A stretch of DNA of 32,055 nt from the NCBI GenBank assembly GCA_963204995.1, contig CAUJKL010000395.1, positions 1 through 32,055 of the forward strand. Reading direction: 5' to 3'. The notes beneath the pieces were generated by a model. The model did no database searches. It had not been told where the DNA came from and saw nothing but the letters and a program-made list of their open reading frames with translations. Source of the DNA: Planctomycetota bacterium (GTDB lineage: Bacteria; Planctomycetota; Planctomycetia; Pirellulales; Pirellulaceae). A program made the translations under genes and the position numbers. The first letter of the stretch is position 1, and each line of letters opens with the position of its first letter. Below, in pieces: positions 16,788-23,606 of this stretch.

Positions 16788-16947
16788 CTCGGCTGCGTTA
16801 GGATCGCCCAGGAAGTAACTTCATGGAACGAGGTGGCTGGGGCTGAGTCCGCGAAGCCCCGGCTTACCATGAACTCCAATCAGCCGTGGCGTCGAAGACT
16901 CCGCCACAGCCACCGGCCACCGGCCCGACTGAAGTAGCTCGGCTGCG
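16766..16947. repeat. 32-bp direct repeat flanking a hairpin-rich insertion
   Basis: The 32 bases at 16766-16797, which encode the last residues and stop of the flavoprotein, recur without change at 16916-16947, exactly 150 bp downstream. The segment between holds two short hairpins: GGGGCT/AGCCCC (about 16839-16860) and GTGGCG/CGCCAC (about 16886-16907). This looks like insertion of a palindromic repeat unit with duplication of flanking sequence, or a slippage event. The second copy ends four bases before the stop of the convergent Rrf2 gene. Confidence 0.7.
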
Positions 16948-16950
16948 CAC

Positions 16951-17415
16951 TTAGGTCTTGGCTTTCGTCTTCTGTGGAGTCGCTCTGATGTCTTTGGCAA
17001 GTTCATCAAGCGTGAGTCCCGCCAGCGATGCCAAGAAAGCCTCTTCCAGCTTGGACATCTTCCGCCGAATCGAACAGTTACTCACGATGGGACACTCGTC
17101 GTCGAGTGACAAGCTGCAACGATCCGTCTCGATCCCTTCCAGCAATTCAACGAGATCGCGTACCGAGATCTTGTCCGCAGGTCGACCGAGAGAGTAACCG
17201 CCGGCGATGCCGCGATGACTACGCAGCAGTCTTCCACGGGCCATCCGCTGGACGACATTGGACAAATAAGTATCCGACGAACTGGGCCAAATCGTCGTCA
17301 TCCAGGCGGCTAATTCGGGGAGCGTCGTCAACTCGCCTGCCGGTTTTGTTGCGATATACGCCATGGCATGGAGACCATAGCTAAAACGTTGTGAAAAGAA
17401 CTGGCCACTTGCCAC
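16951..17415 (-). CDS. Rrf2-family transcriptional regulator (IscR/NsrR-like)
   Basis: A 154-aa protein with the Rrf2 winged-helix N-terminus (SYGLHAMAYIATKP, then a recognition region ending LLRSHRGIAGGYSLGRP) and DLVELLEGIE leading into three cysteines, C100-x7-C108-x5-C114. IscR and NsrR hold an Fe-S cluster through three cysteines in this region, usually with x5-x5 spacing, so the protein probably senses Fe-S status, nitric oxide or redox state. The start is GTG, with AAAGG about eight bases upstream. An internal ATG (MAYIATK) would remove part of the first helix. An IscR-like palindrome and a tandem short palindrome lie upstream, consistent with autoregulation. It converges on the flavoprotein gene and precedes no gene in its own direction within the operon. 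Confidence 0.88.
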   Translation of the reverse strand: MASGQFFSQRFSYGLHAMAYIATKPAGELTTLPELAAWMTTIWPSSSDTYLSNVVQRMARGRLLRSHRGIAGGYSLGRPADKISVRDLVELLEGIETDRCSLSLDDECPIVSNCSIRRKMSKLEEAFLASLAGLTLDELAKDIRATPQKTKAKT

Positions 17416-17430
17416 GAGTTCAGCCTTTCG

Positions 17431-17454
17431 AGAAGAGACTTCAGAAGAGACTTC
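17431..17454 (-). promoter_or_regulatory. Tandem 12-bp palindromic repeats upstream of Rrf2 gene
   Basis: AGAAGAGACTTC occurs twice with no spacer, and each unit contains the inverted repeat GAAG-AGA-CTTC. The pair occupies roughly -16 to -39 from the GTG start of the regulator. It could be a second operator or a leader element; a recent 12-bp duplication is the simpler reading. Confidence 0.45.
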
Positions 17455-17457
17455 AAT

Positions 17458-17482
17458 ATACCCGACTATCCGAATGTGGTAT
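17458..17482 (-). promoter_or_regulatory. IscR-like 25-bp operator upstream of Rrf2 gene
   Basis: Read on the plus strand, the left half ATACCCGACTA fits the IscR type 1 half-site ATASYYGACTR exactly, and the far end GGTAT completes the outer inverted repeat (ATACC...GGTAT) at the correct 25-bp total length. The inner right half is poorly conserved. It lies 43-67 bp upstream of the regulator start, a normal place for autorepression. Known Rrf2/IscR regulators bind such sites; binding here is inferred. Confidence 0.5.
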
Positions 17483-17569
17483 CCCTGCCTTCCGTACCAG
17501 CATAACTAGTTTACCGCTCGAAGGTCAACCATCCCGACCACCCACCGCCTCTGGTGCGGCAGATCTCGT

Positions 17570-18580
17570 TCATAGACGCGAGTTGGCATATTCGATCATT
17601 GCTCGGACGTTTTCCAGGGGTGTATCACGCGGAATTTCACAGCCCGCGCCGACGATGTAGCGCTCACCCGCCTGGCGATGACACTGGGCAAAGGCTGCGG
17701 TCACCGCCTCGGCCTCGGCATTGCGCAGATCCCGGACGGGGTCGACGTTGCCCAGCAAAATCTGCTGCGGCCCCATGGCCTGACGAGCGGCTGCGACCGA
17801 TGTGAAATAATCCAAGTCGACAATCTCGCACCCCAAACTCCCCATGCCGTTGACGATCGAGGTCGCGTTGCCGCAGATGTGCAGCCGCACGGCAGCGCCC
17901 ATGGCGTGGATGCCGTCGACCAGCTTCTTCTCATAAGGCCAGACAAACTCGTCGTAGAACTTGGGCCCGATCAACGACGCGGCGGCATCGCCGATGCCAA
18001 TGATATCCGCCCCCGCGTTCACTTGGGCTTGTGCGTAAAGCAGCGCCAATTCCGTCACGAAGTCGAACAATCTGAGGACAAACGCGGGATCGTCATAGAA
18101 ATCGAACATCAACGTGTTGATGCCCCGCAGATCCGCGGCCTCGGCACAAGGGCCTTCGACCCAACCCATGACGGCCTTCTCGTTGCCCACGCGGTCTTTC
18201 ATCAGACTCAAGGCGTTGACGGCCGCATGCATTCTGCCGTCGCCCAACGGATTGGGCATCTGCAAGCCGGCGAGCTGCGCTTTGTCCGCCAACAGCGCGT
18301 CGCTCTCGACGATCGCCGCCGGCTGATCTTCGAAGAATTCGATACGCGCACCGCAGTCGAACGCTTCCCGAGCTGGATCGGACATGTTGGAAACGATGTC
18401 GAAACCGAATCGATCCGCCGTCTGAATCTGAGCCTCGGCTAGAACTCGATAATCATTCACGTACTCGCCGTACTTAACGCCAATCTGATCGGCGCAAAAC
18501 ATCATCACGACCGGCATGAGCGGCAGTCGGTCAACCGCATCGCCCTTCAAGAACGCCAGAACTCGCTCGCGACCATTCAT
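17570..18580 (-). CDS. Uroporphyrinogen-decarboxylase-superfamily (MtaA/CmuA-type) methyltransferase
   Basis: A 336-aa cytoplasmic TIM-barrel protein starting at MNGRERVLAFLKG, the usual opening of the family. The longer frame to 18868 adds 96 residues of unlike sequence and is rejected. Key elements are GWVEGPCAEAADLRG, DIIGIGDAAASLIGPKFYDEFVWPY, H234-x-C236 (LHICGN), LLGNVDP and C314 (GAGCEIPRDTP). The His-x-Cys and distant Cys form the zinc site of MtaA/MtbA/CmuA-type methylcobamide methyltransferases; true uroporphyrinogen decarboxylases lack it. It therefore probably moves a methyl group to or from a corrinoid, with zinc activating a thiol. No corrinoid protein is encoded nearby. It shares its strand with the Rrf2 gene downstream (154 bp gap) and diverges from the oxidoreductase at 18910. 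Confidence 0.82.
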   Translation of the reverse strand: MNGRERVLAFLKGDAVDRLPLMPVVMMFCADQIGVKYGEYVNDYRVLAEAQIQTADRFGFDIVSNMSDPAREAFDCGARIEFFEDQPAAIVESDALLADKAQLAGLQMPNPLGDGRMHAAVNALSLMKDRVGNEKAVMGWVEGPCAEAADLRGINTLMFDFYDDPAFVLRLFDFVTELALLYAQAQVNAGADIIGIGDAAASLIGPKFYDEFVWPYEKKLVDGIHAMGAAVRLHICGNATSIVNGMGSLGCEIVDLDYFTSVAAARQAMGPQQILLGNVDPVRDLRNAEAEAVTAAFAQCHRQAGERYIVGAGCEIPRDTPLENVRAMIEYANSRL

Positions 18581-18909
18581 CTCATCAACCGTGGTGGAGA
18601 AGGGAAAGATTGTTTTTAACGCACCCCAACTATAGCAAAAGGCGAGCGCGTTGGTGTAGTATATTAGCCAGCAACGACGGAATGTACTCTGCTCCAACCT
18701 GAACCACCGGTCGTGAACTGGTCTCGCCGAGAATTCGCGTTCCCCATGCAAAGCTCCTGCGTCCATCTTCGTCAACCGAATTATTTCGTCAGCCGTAGTG
18801 TCGCAATTCTGCCGAGCAGCGGGACGGATGGCTCCGCTATTAAGACCTTGCAGCTTATAGAACAGCAACTCGTAGATTCTCTGAACTCTAAGAAATGAGG
18901 AGTGATTTC
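18581..18909. other. Divergent intergenic region
   Basis: This 329-bp gap separates the minus-strand methyltransferase from the plus-strand oxidoreductase and must hold both promoters. TATACT (minus strand, near 18657-18662) and TATAGT (minus strand, near 18630) are possible -10 hexamers without good -35 partners. On the plus strand TTGCAG (18848) is a weak -35 candidate. I see no gene, strong hairpin or repeat. Confidence 0.4.
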
Positions 18910-20268
18910 ATGCCAAGTACAGATCGACGACAGTTCCTGAAGAACGCCGCAGCGGCAACGGGTACGGTGCTGGCCGCCGCTCCCGCCATCGCTCAATCCC
19001 GCCGAAGTGCGAATGATCGGCTCCGCGTGGGCTTGCTTGGCATGGGAGGACGGATGCGTTCGCACGTCACCGCGTTGGCGCAAATGGCCGAGGAAAACGT
19101 CGAGATTGTCGCCATCTGTGACTGCGATCAAAACAAGCTCGACTCGGCGGTCGAACGTTATCCCGAATTGCAGGGCAAGAAGCTCACGCACTATAGCGAC
19201 ATGCGGAAGATGTTCGACTACAAGTCGATCGACGTCGTCAGTAACGCCTTGGGTGATCGCTGGCACGCGCTGTCGACGATCTGGGCTTGCCAGGCGGGCA
19301 AGGATTCCTATGTCGAGAAGCCCGGCACGCACAATCTGTTCGAAGGCCGCCAACTGGTCGCCGCGGCCCGCAAGTACGATTGCATGGTCCAGCACGGGAC
19401 ACAAAACCGTTCGAGTCCCAACATCATGGAAGGCATCGCCAAGCTGAAGGAAGGCGCGATCGGCGATGTCTACATGGCCCGCGGAATCGATTACAAGGTG
19501 ATGGGGAACCTGGGGCGAGTTAATCCCAGCCCCGTGCCCAAGGGCTTGGACTGGGATCAATGGCTGGGACCAAAGCCGATGCGCGACTACAGCCAGTTTT
19601 GGCATCACCGCTGGTATTGGAACCTGGAGCTGTCCAGCGGTGGTTTCGCGAATCAAGCCGTTCACGAAATGGACATCCTGCGTTGGGGACTCGGACTCGA
19701 CAGCCATCCAACCCAAGTGACGGCCATGGGCGGCAGATACGTCCACGACGATGACCGCACTTCACCGTCGGATGCAGCGATGACCTATCGGTTCGGAGCA
19801 GCAAAGCCCCTGGTCACGTATGAGCATCGTTCCTGGTATACCAACAGCGAGGCGGGCTTTCGGGACCAGTACCCCTTTGTCCAACCGGATTTTCCGGTGG
19901 GCACGATCTTCTTTGGGACGAACGGCTATATGATTTTTCCTGACTACAGCAGCTACCGAACGTTCTTGGGGCCCAAACGCGAGCCGGGGCCAAGCAAGGT
20001 GGATGAGACGCATACGATGGCGGACTTGCCGCACTTTCAAAACTGGGTGGCCGCGGTTCGCGCCCGCGATCACAAGCTTCTCAACGCCGACATCGAGGAA
20101 GGTCACAAGTCGATGGTGATGTGCCTGCTGGCGCGGACGGCCTATCAAGTTGGTCGACACCTGACTTTCGATCCGGCCACGGAACTGGTGGTGGGTGACG
20201 ACGAAGCGAACGAACTGCTCAACAAGCCCAGCTACCGCGAGCCCTACGTCGTGCCGGCACAGGTGTAA
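18910..20268 (+). CDS. Tat-exported Gfo/Idh/MocA-family oxidoreductase
   Basis: A 452-aa protein. AGGAGTG seven bases before the second in-frame ATG (18910) makes that the likely start rather than 18895. The twin-arginine signal is DRRQFLKNAAAATG, followed by a hydrophobic stretch and AIA. The Rossmann motif is RVGLLGMGGR, then CDCDQNKLDSA, and the family's active-site EKP appears in YVEKPGTHNLFEG. GGFANQAVHEMDILRWG matches the C-terminal dimer and active-site segment. Such enzymes use tightly bound NAD(P) to oxidise, reduce or epimerise sugars, or for NAD-dependent glycoside cleavage; Tat export of the folded holo-protein fits a bound cofactor. It heads a run of exported catabolic genes, but a strong terminator-like hairpin follows it, so it may be its own transcript. 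Confidence 0.88.
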   Translation: MPSTDRRQFLKNAAAATGTVLAAAPAIAQSRRSANDRLRVGLLGMGGRMRSHVTALAQMAEENVEIVAICDCDQNKLDSAVERYPELQGKKLTHYSDMRKMFDYKSIDVVSNALGDRWHALSTIWACQAGKDSYVEKPGTHNLFEGRQLVAAARKYDCMVQHGTQNRSSPNIMEGIAKLKEGAIGDVYMARGIDYKVMGNLGRVNPSPVPKGLDWDQWLGPKPMRDYSQFWHHRWYWNLELSSGGFANQAVHEMDILRWGLGLDSHPTQVTAMGGRYVHDDDRTSPSDAAMTYRFGAAKPLVTYEHRSWYTNSEAGFRDQYPFVQPDFPVGTIFFGTNGYMIFPDYSSYRTFLGPKREPGPSKVDETHTMADLPHFQNWVAAVRARDHKLLNADIEEGHKSMVMCLLARTAYQVGRHLTFDPATELVVGDDEANELLNKPSYREPYVVPAQV

Positions 20269-20284
20269 GCGGCGACTCATTTAC

Positions 20285-20465
20285 GCCAACCTTTTTGGAG
20301 TGCTCCGACTAGTCGGAGCTTTCTAATTTTTCTCCGTGATTTCGGGAAATGTTCTCATCATGGACACCCTTGCTTTGTTTCCAACGCACTGCATTGGCAT
20401 GCGTGTGGGGAAATGAAAGCGGTGACAAGTCACCGCACTCCAAAAGGTGCGAAACTCGAATTTAC
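20285..20465. repeat. Second copy of the hairpin-ended MITE-like element
   Basis: The right end contains the same 18-mer as the element at 5073 (GCGGTGACAAGTCACCGC, here 20419-20436), followed by CACTCCAAAAGGTGCGAAACTCGAATTTAC-type sequence matching the other copy's left end in reverse complement. The left end keeps TTTTTGGAGTGC but carries a different hairpin (GCTCCGAC/GTCGGAGC, 20302-20319) and has lost or changed the outer bases. ATTTAC occurs on both flanks (20279-20284, 20460-20465), possibly a target duplication. Both copies lie shortly upstream of a gene for an exported protein. The interior (about 20340-20410) shows little similarity to the first copy. Confidence 0.65.
20302..20331 (+). 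terminator. Rho-independent-like terminator after the Gfo/Idh gene
   Basis: A perfect 18-nt palindrome (seven-base-pair stem GCTCCGA/TCGGAGC, CTAG loop) is followed directly by TTTCTAATTTTT. It is 34 bp after the oxidoreductase stop and forms the left end of the repeat element described at 20285. Confidence 0.6.
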
Positions 20466-20511
20466 AGCGAGTCACGGAACAAACAACAACTGGATTTAAT
20501 GAGGTTACCGC

Positions 20512-22101
20512 ATGAAGTCGATTTTCTTCCTCGCTGTGAGTTGCTTGGCCGTCCTTATCTCGTCGTTTGGAACACCGCGAAGCTTTGCCGAACAACTGAC
20601 AATCGACTTATCGGCGGACGGAGCAGCGGAGCGTTGGTTGTTCTTGGACTCGACTGCAGCCATCCGTGACGGCGAGTTGATCTTGGACGGTCGGCAAGCG
20701 ATGTCGCGAGCCTTCTTTCAACCGGTCCAATGGGACGACGTCACGTTGCGCGCCAAGTTCCTCGTCGAGCCTGCCGAGCGCGGAGTCCTCGCCTGTGGAT
20801 TCATCGTGCGTGCCGCCGATACCGACACGTACTACTACGTTCATTTCGACCGTACGCAGGCGATCCTTGTCCGCTCTGATTCAGGCGTGTCGTGGAACGA
20901 ACTCAAACGCATCGGTGGGTTGAAGAAACCGGCGGGCGAATGGCACGAAGGCGAACTGCAAGCTGTGGGCGATACGTTGAAGATCTCGTTGAATGGGAAG
21001 CTGTTGTTCGAAGCGACCGACCCGACGTTGCAGGGTGGGCGAATCGGCTTCTATGCGAATCAGGGTCGTGCCCACGTCAAGGACATCGTTGTGACGGGCG
21101 TTGGTCACAAGACCACCGAGGAATTGAAAGTCCCGCCGAAACAGTACGTCCACGTCTGCACGGACGCGGGGGCCGGGGCCTACGAAGCTTTTCCCGATGT
21201 CTGTCGGCTGAGCGATGATCGGCTGATGGCGGTCTTCTATGCCGGGTATGGTCATGTCTCGTTGCCCAACGAGCAATTGCCCCAGGGTGGTCGCGTCAGC
21301 TACTGCACGTCCGACGACGAAGGCCACACTTGGAGCGAAGCCAAAGTGCTGTACGACGGACCCGACGACGATCGCGATCCGTCGATCGTGCAGTTATCCA
21401 ACGGTCGGCTGATTTGCAATTTCTTCTCCTTGCGCAAGGCCGACCAGCCGGGCAAACGTTGGACGGGACTGGGGACTTGGATGGTTGCCTCCGACGACTT
21501 GGGCCGGACTTGGTCCGCGCCGCAGCAGATCGCCAAGGACGCCTATTGCAGCTCCCCGATCCGTGAATTATCCGATGGCCGTCTGATTCTAGGTCTGTAT
21601 CGCGAAGCCAACGCCTCGGCTCACGGCGCGGTCGTTATCAGCGACGACGGAGGCCAGACTTGGGGCGACGTGATCGACATCGACAACGGAGGAACTCGGC
21701 TCGACGCGGAAACCGACATCATCGAGCGGAAGGACGGCACGCTGTATGCCGCTCAACGTCCCGCCATGTATTTTTCCGTCTCGAAAGATCGCGGCCGGAC
21801 ATGGAGTGTCTCGAAACCGATGGGCTTTGCGGGTCACTGCCCGTATTTCTTGCGGACGCGAGACGACATCATCTTGCTGGCACACCGCGTTCCATCGACG
21901 AGCCTGCACTACAGCCTGGACGAGTGCGAGACCTGGAGCGACAACGTCTTGGTCGACACAGTTGGAGGCGCGTATCCTTCGATGGTGAACCTCAAGGACG
22001 GAACCGTGCTGATCGTCTACTATGAAGAAGGCGGTGGTTCGAGTATTCGTGCCAAACGCCTGCGAGCAACACGGTCGGGCATCGAATGGCTTGCGCCGTG
22101 A
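20512..22101 (+). CDS. Exported two-domain Asp-box (sialidase-like) protein
   Basis: A 529-aa protein with a Sec signal (IFFLAVSCLAVLISSFG). Residues about 30-200 form a concanavalin-like beta-sandwich similar to DUF1080/3-keto-glycoside hydrolase-type modules (ERWLFLDSTAAIRDGELILDG, GGRIGFYANQGRAHVKDI). The rest is a six-bladed sialidase-fold propeller with five Asp boxes: SDDEGHTW, SDDLGRTW, SDDGGQTW, SKDRGRTW and a degenerate SLDECETW. The N-terminal Arg-Ile-Pro motif of true sialidases is replaced by AFPDV, so sialic acid hydrolysis should not be assumed. Planctomycete genomes hold many such proteins of unknown substrate. It is the first of several exported hydrolase-like genes on the same strand. 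The upstream gap carries the MITE-like element. Confidence 0.8.
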   Translation: MKSIFFLAVSCLAVLISSFGTPRSFAEQLTIDLSADGAAERWLFLDSTAAIRDGELILDGRQAMSRAFFQPVQWDDVTLRAKFLVEPAERGVLACGFIVRAADTDTYYYVHFDRTQAILVRSDSGVSWNELKRIGGLKKPAGEWHEGELQAVGDTLKISLNGKLLFEATDPTLQGGRIGFYANQGRAHVKDIVVTGVGHKTTEELKVPPKQYVHVCTDAGAGAYEAFPDVCRLSDDRLMAVFYAGYGHVSLPNEQLPQGGRVSYCTSDDEGHTWSEAKVLYDGPDDDRDPSIVQLSNGRLICNFFSLRKADQPGKRWTGLGTWMVASDDLGRTWSAPQQIAKDAYCSSPIRELSDGRLILGLYREANASAHGAVVISDDGGQTWGDVIDIDNGGTRLDAETDIIERKDGTLYAAQRPAMYFSVSKDRGRTWSVSKPMGFAGHCPYFLRTRDDIILLAHRVPSTSLHYSLDECETWSDNVLVDTVGGAYPSMVNLKDGTVLIVYYEEGGGSSIRAKRLRATRSGIEWLAP

Positions 22102-22193
22102 GATGCCGAGGACGATCGGTTTCATCCGCTCGCCACGCCTGGATGTCCCCGCTTTACGATCCCGCATGAAACATGCTCTCAATGGACACAACG

Positions 22194-23552
22194 ATGAAGA
22201 GAATCCAATTGCTGACCTTCACCGCAGCGCTGCTGATTTCGACCGCGCACGCATGTGCCGACGACGTGTGGAAAGCCGGTGTTGCAAAGACCGTGATCAC
22301 GCCGTCGCAACGGATGTGGATGTCCGGTTACGCGAGTCGAGATCGATCGGCCGAAGGCACATTGCACGATCTGTGGGCCAAAGCGCTCGTGATTGAAGAC
22401 GCCGATGCCAATCGGGCGGTACTCGTCACACTGGATTTGGTCGGCATTTCCGGTGAACTTTCGTCGACGATCCGCGACCGCATCCAGGATCGTTACGGCT
22501 TGACTCGGTCTCAAATTGCGCTGGCAACATCTCACACTCACTCCGGCCCGATCGTCGGTGGTCTCACACGGTTCATCTACTTCCTGGACGACGACCAGAA
22601 CAGGCTGGTTGATGAATACGCACGGTTTCTCAGCGATCGGATCGTCGCGGTCGTCGGCGAGGCCTTGACGGATATCGCGCCGGCCACGCTTCAGCACGGC
22701 ATGGGCAGTGCTACCTTTGCCGTGAATCGCCGCAACAATCGCGAGGCGGATGTGCCTCAGTTGCGGAAAGACAACAAGCTAGAAGGGCCATTCGATCACG
22801 AGTTGCCGGTGTTGACCGTCCGCCGCGATGGTGAGTTACACGCTATCGTTTTCGGTTACGCTTGTCACTCGACTGTACTCAGCTCCTATCAATGGTCGGG
22901 CGACTGGCCGGGTTTCGCGCAGATCGAAATCGAGCAACGTCACCCTGGCGTGACCGCGATGTTCTGGGCGGGTTGCGGCGCGGATCAAAACCCCTTGCCG
23001 CGCCGCACCGTCGAACTCGCGGAAGACTACGGCAAGCAGACGGCCACGGCGGTCGACAAAGTGTTGGCCGGCGAAATGCACACGGTCAAGGGCGGCCTGA
23101 CCACAAAGTACAAAGAGATCGAATTGGCTTTCGACACATTGCCCACGCGCGACCAACTGCTGGAAGATATCGAGTCAAAGAACCGTTACGAGGTCGCTCG
23201 GGCCCGACTGCTGCTCGAACGCCTGGACCGCGGCAACAGCCTACCAAGCACGCATCCGTATCCCTTGCAGATGTGGTCGATCGGAGACGACATACGCTTC
23301 GTGATTCTGGGCGGCGAGGTCGTTGTCGATTACTCTCTGCGGATCAAAGCGGAAATCTCCAACAAGACAGTTTGGGTGGCCAGCTACGCAAATGATGTTC
23401 TGGCCTACATTCCATCGCGGCGTGTGCTGTTGGAAGGCGGTTATGAAGGAGCAACTTCCATGGTCTATTTCGGCCACCCTACGATTTGGGCCCAAGACGT
23501 GGAGGAACGCATCATGAAAGCCGTAGGAAACCTGGATGCCGACAAGCCATGA
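22194..23552 (+). CDS. Neutral/alkaline ceramidase-fold exported protein, probable non-canonical active site
   Basis: A 452-aa protein starting at MKRIQLLTF, which gives a clean signal peptide (TFTAALLISTAHACA); an ATG 21 bases upstream is possible. It covers the N-terminal domain of neutral/alkaline non-lysosomal ceramidases: AGVAKTVITPSQRMWMSGYASRD, ATSHTHSGP with His114 and His116, and GYACHSTVL with His225, the expected zinc ligands. Full ceramidases are about 650-750 residues with an extra C-terminal domain that is missing here. In the nucleophile motif, where ceramidases have GDVSPN, this protein reads GCGADQNP, with Asn266 at the serine position. It is therefore probably a zinc-dependent hydrolase of another amide or ester, or inactive. 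It lies 92 bp after the Asp-box gene and 54 bp before the sulfatase, probably in one transcript. Confidence 0.82.
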   Translation: MKRIQLLTFTAALLISTAHACADDVWKAGVAKTVITPSQRMWMSGYASRDRSAEGTLHDLWAKALVIEDADANRAVLVTLDLVGISGELSSTIRDRIQDRYGLTRSQIALATSHTHSGPIVGGLTRFIYFLDDDQNRLVDEYARFLSDRIVAVVGEALTDIAPATLQHGMGSATFAVNRRNNREADVPQLRKDNKLEGPFDHELPVLTVRRDGELHAIVFGYACHSTVLSSYQWSGDWPGFAQIEIEQRHPGVTAMFWAGCGADQNPLPRRTVELAEDYGKQTATAVDKVLAGEMHTVKGGLTTKYKEIELAFDTLPTRDQLLEDIESKNRYEVARARLLLERLDRGNSLPSTHPYPLQMWSIGDDIRFVILGGEVVVDYSLRIKAEISNKTVWVASYANDVLAYIPSRRVLLEGGYEGATSMVYFGHPTIWAQDVEERIMKAVGNLDADKP

Positions 23553-23606
23553 TTCACCTCTGCGACAAGGGCCACATACATCGTCCGACAGTCGAAGGAA
23601 ATCAGC

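Noticed and set aside
18581-18868. N-terminal extension of the methyltransferase
   Set aside because: MNGRERVLAFLKG at 18580 is the normal family start; the 96 upstream residues resemble no part of the family and would occupy the divergent promoter region.
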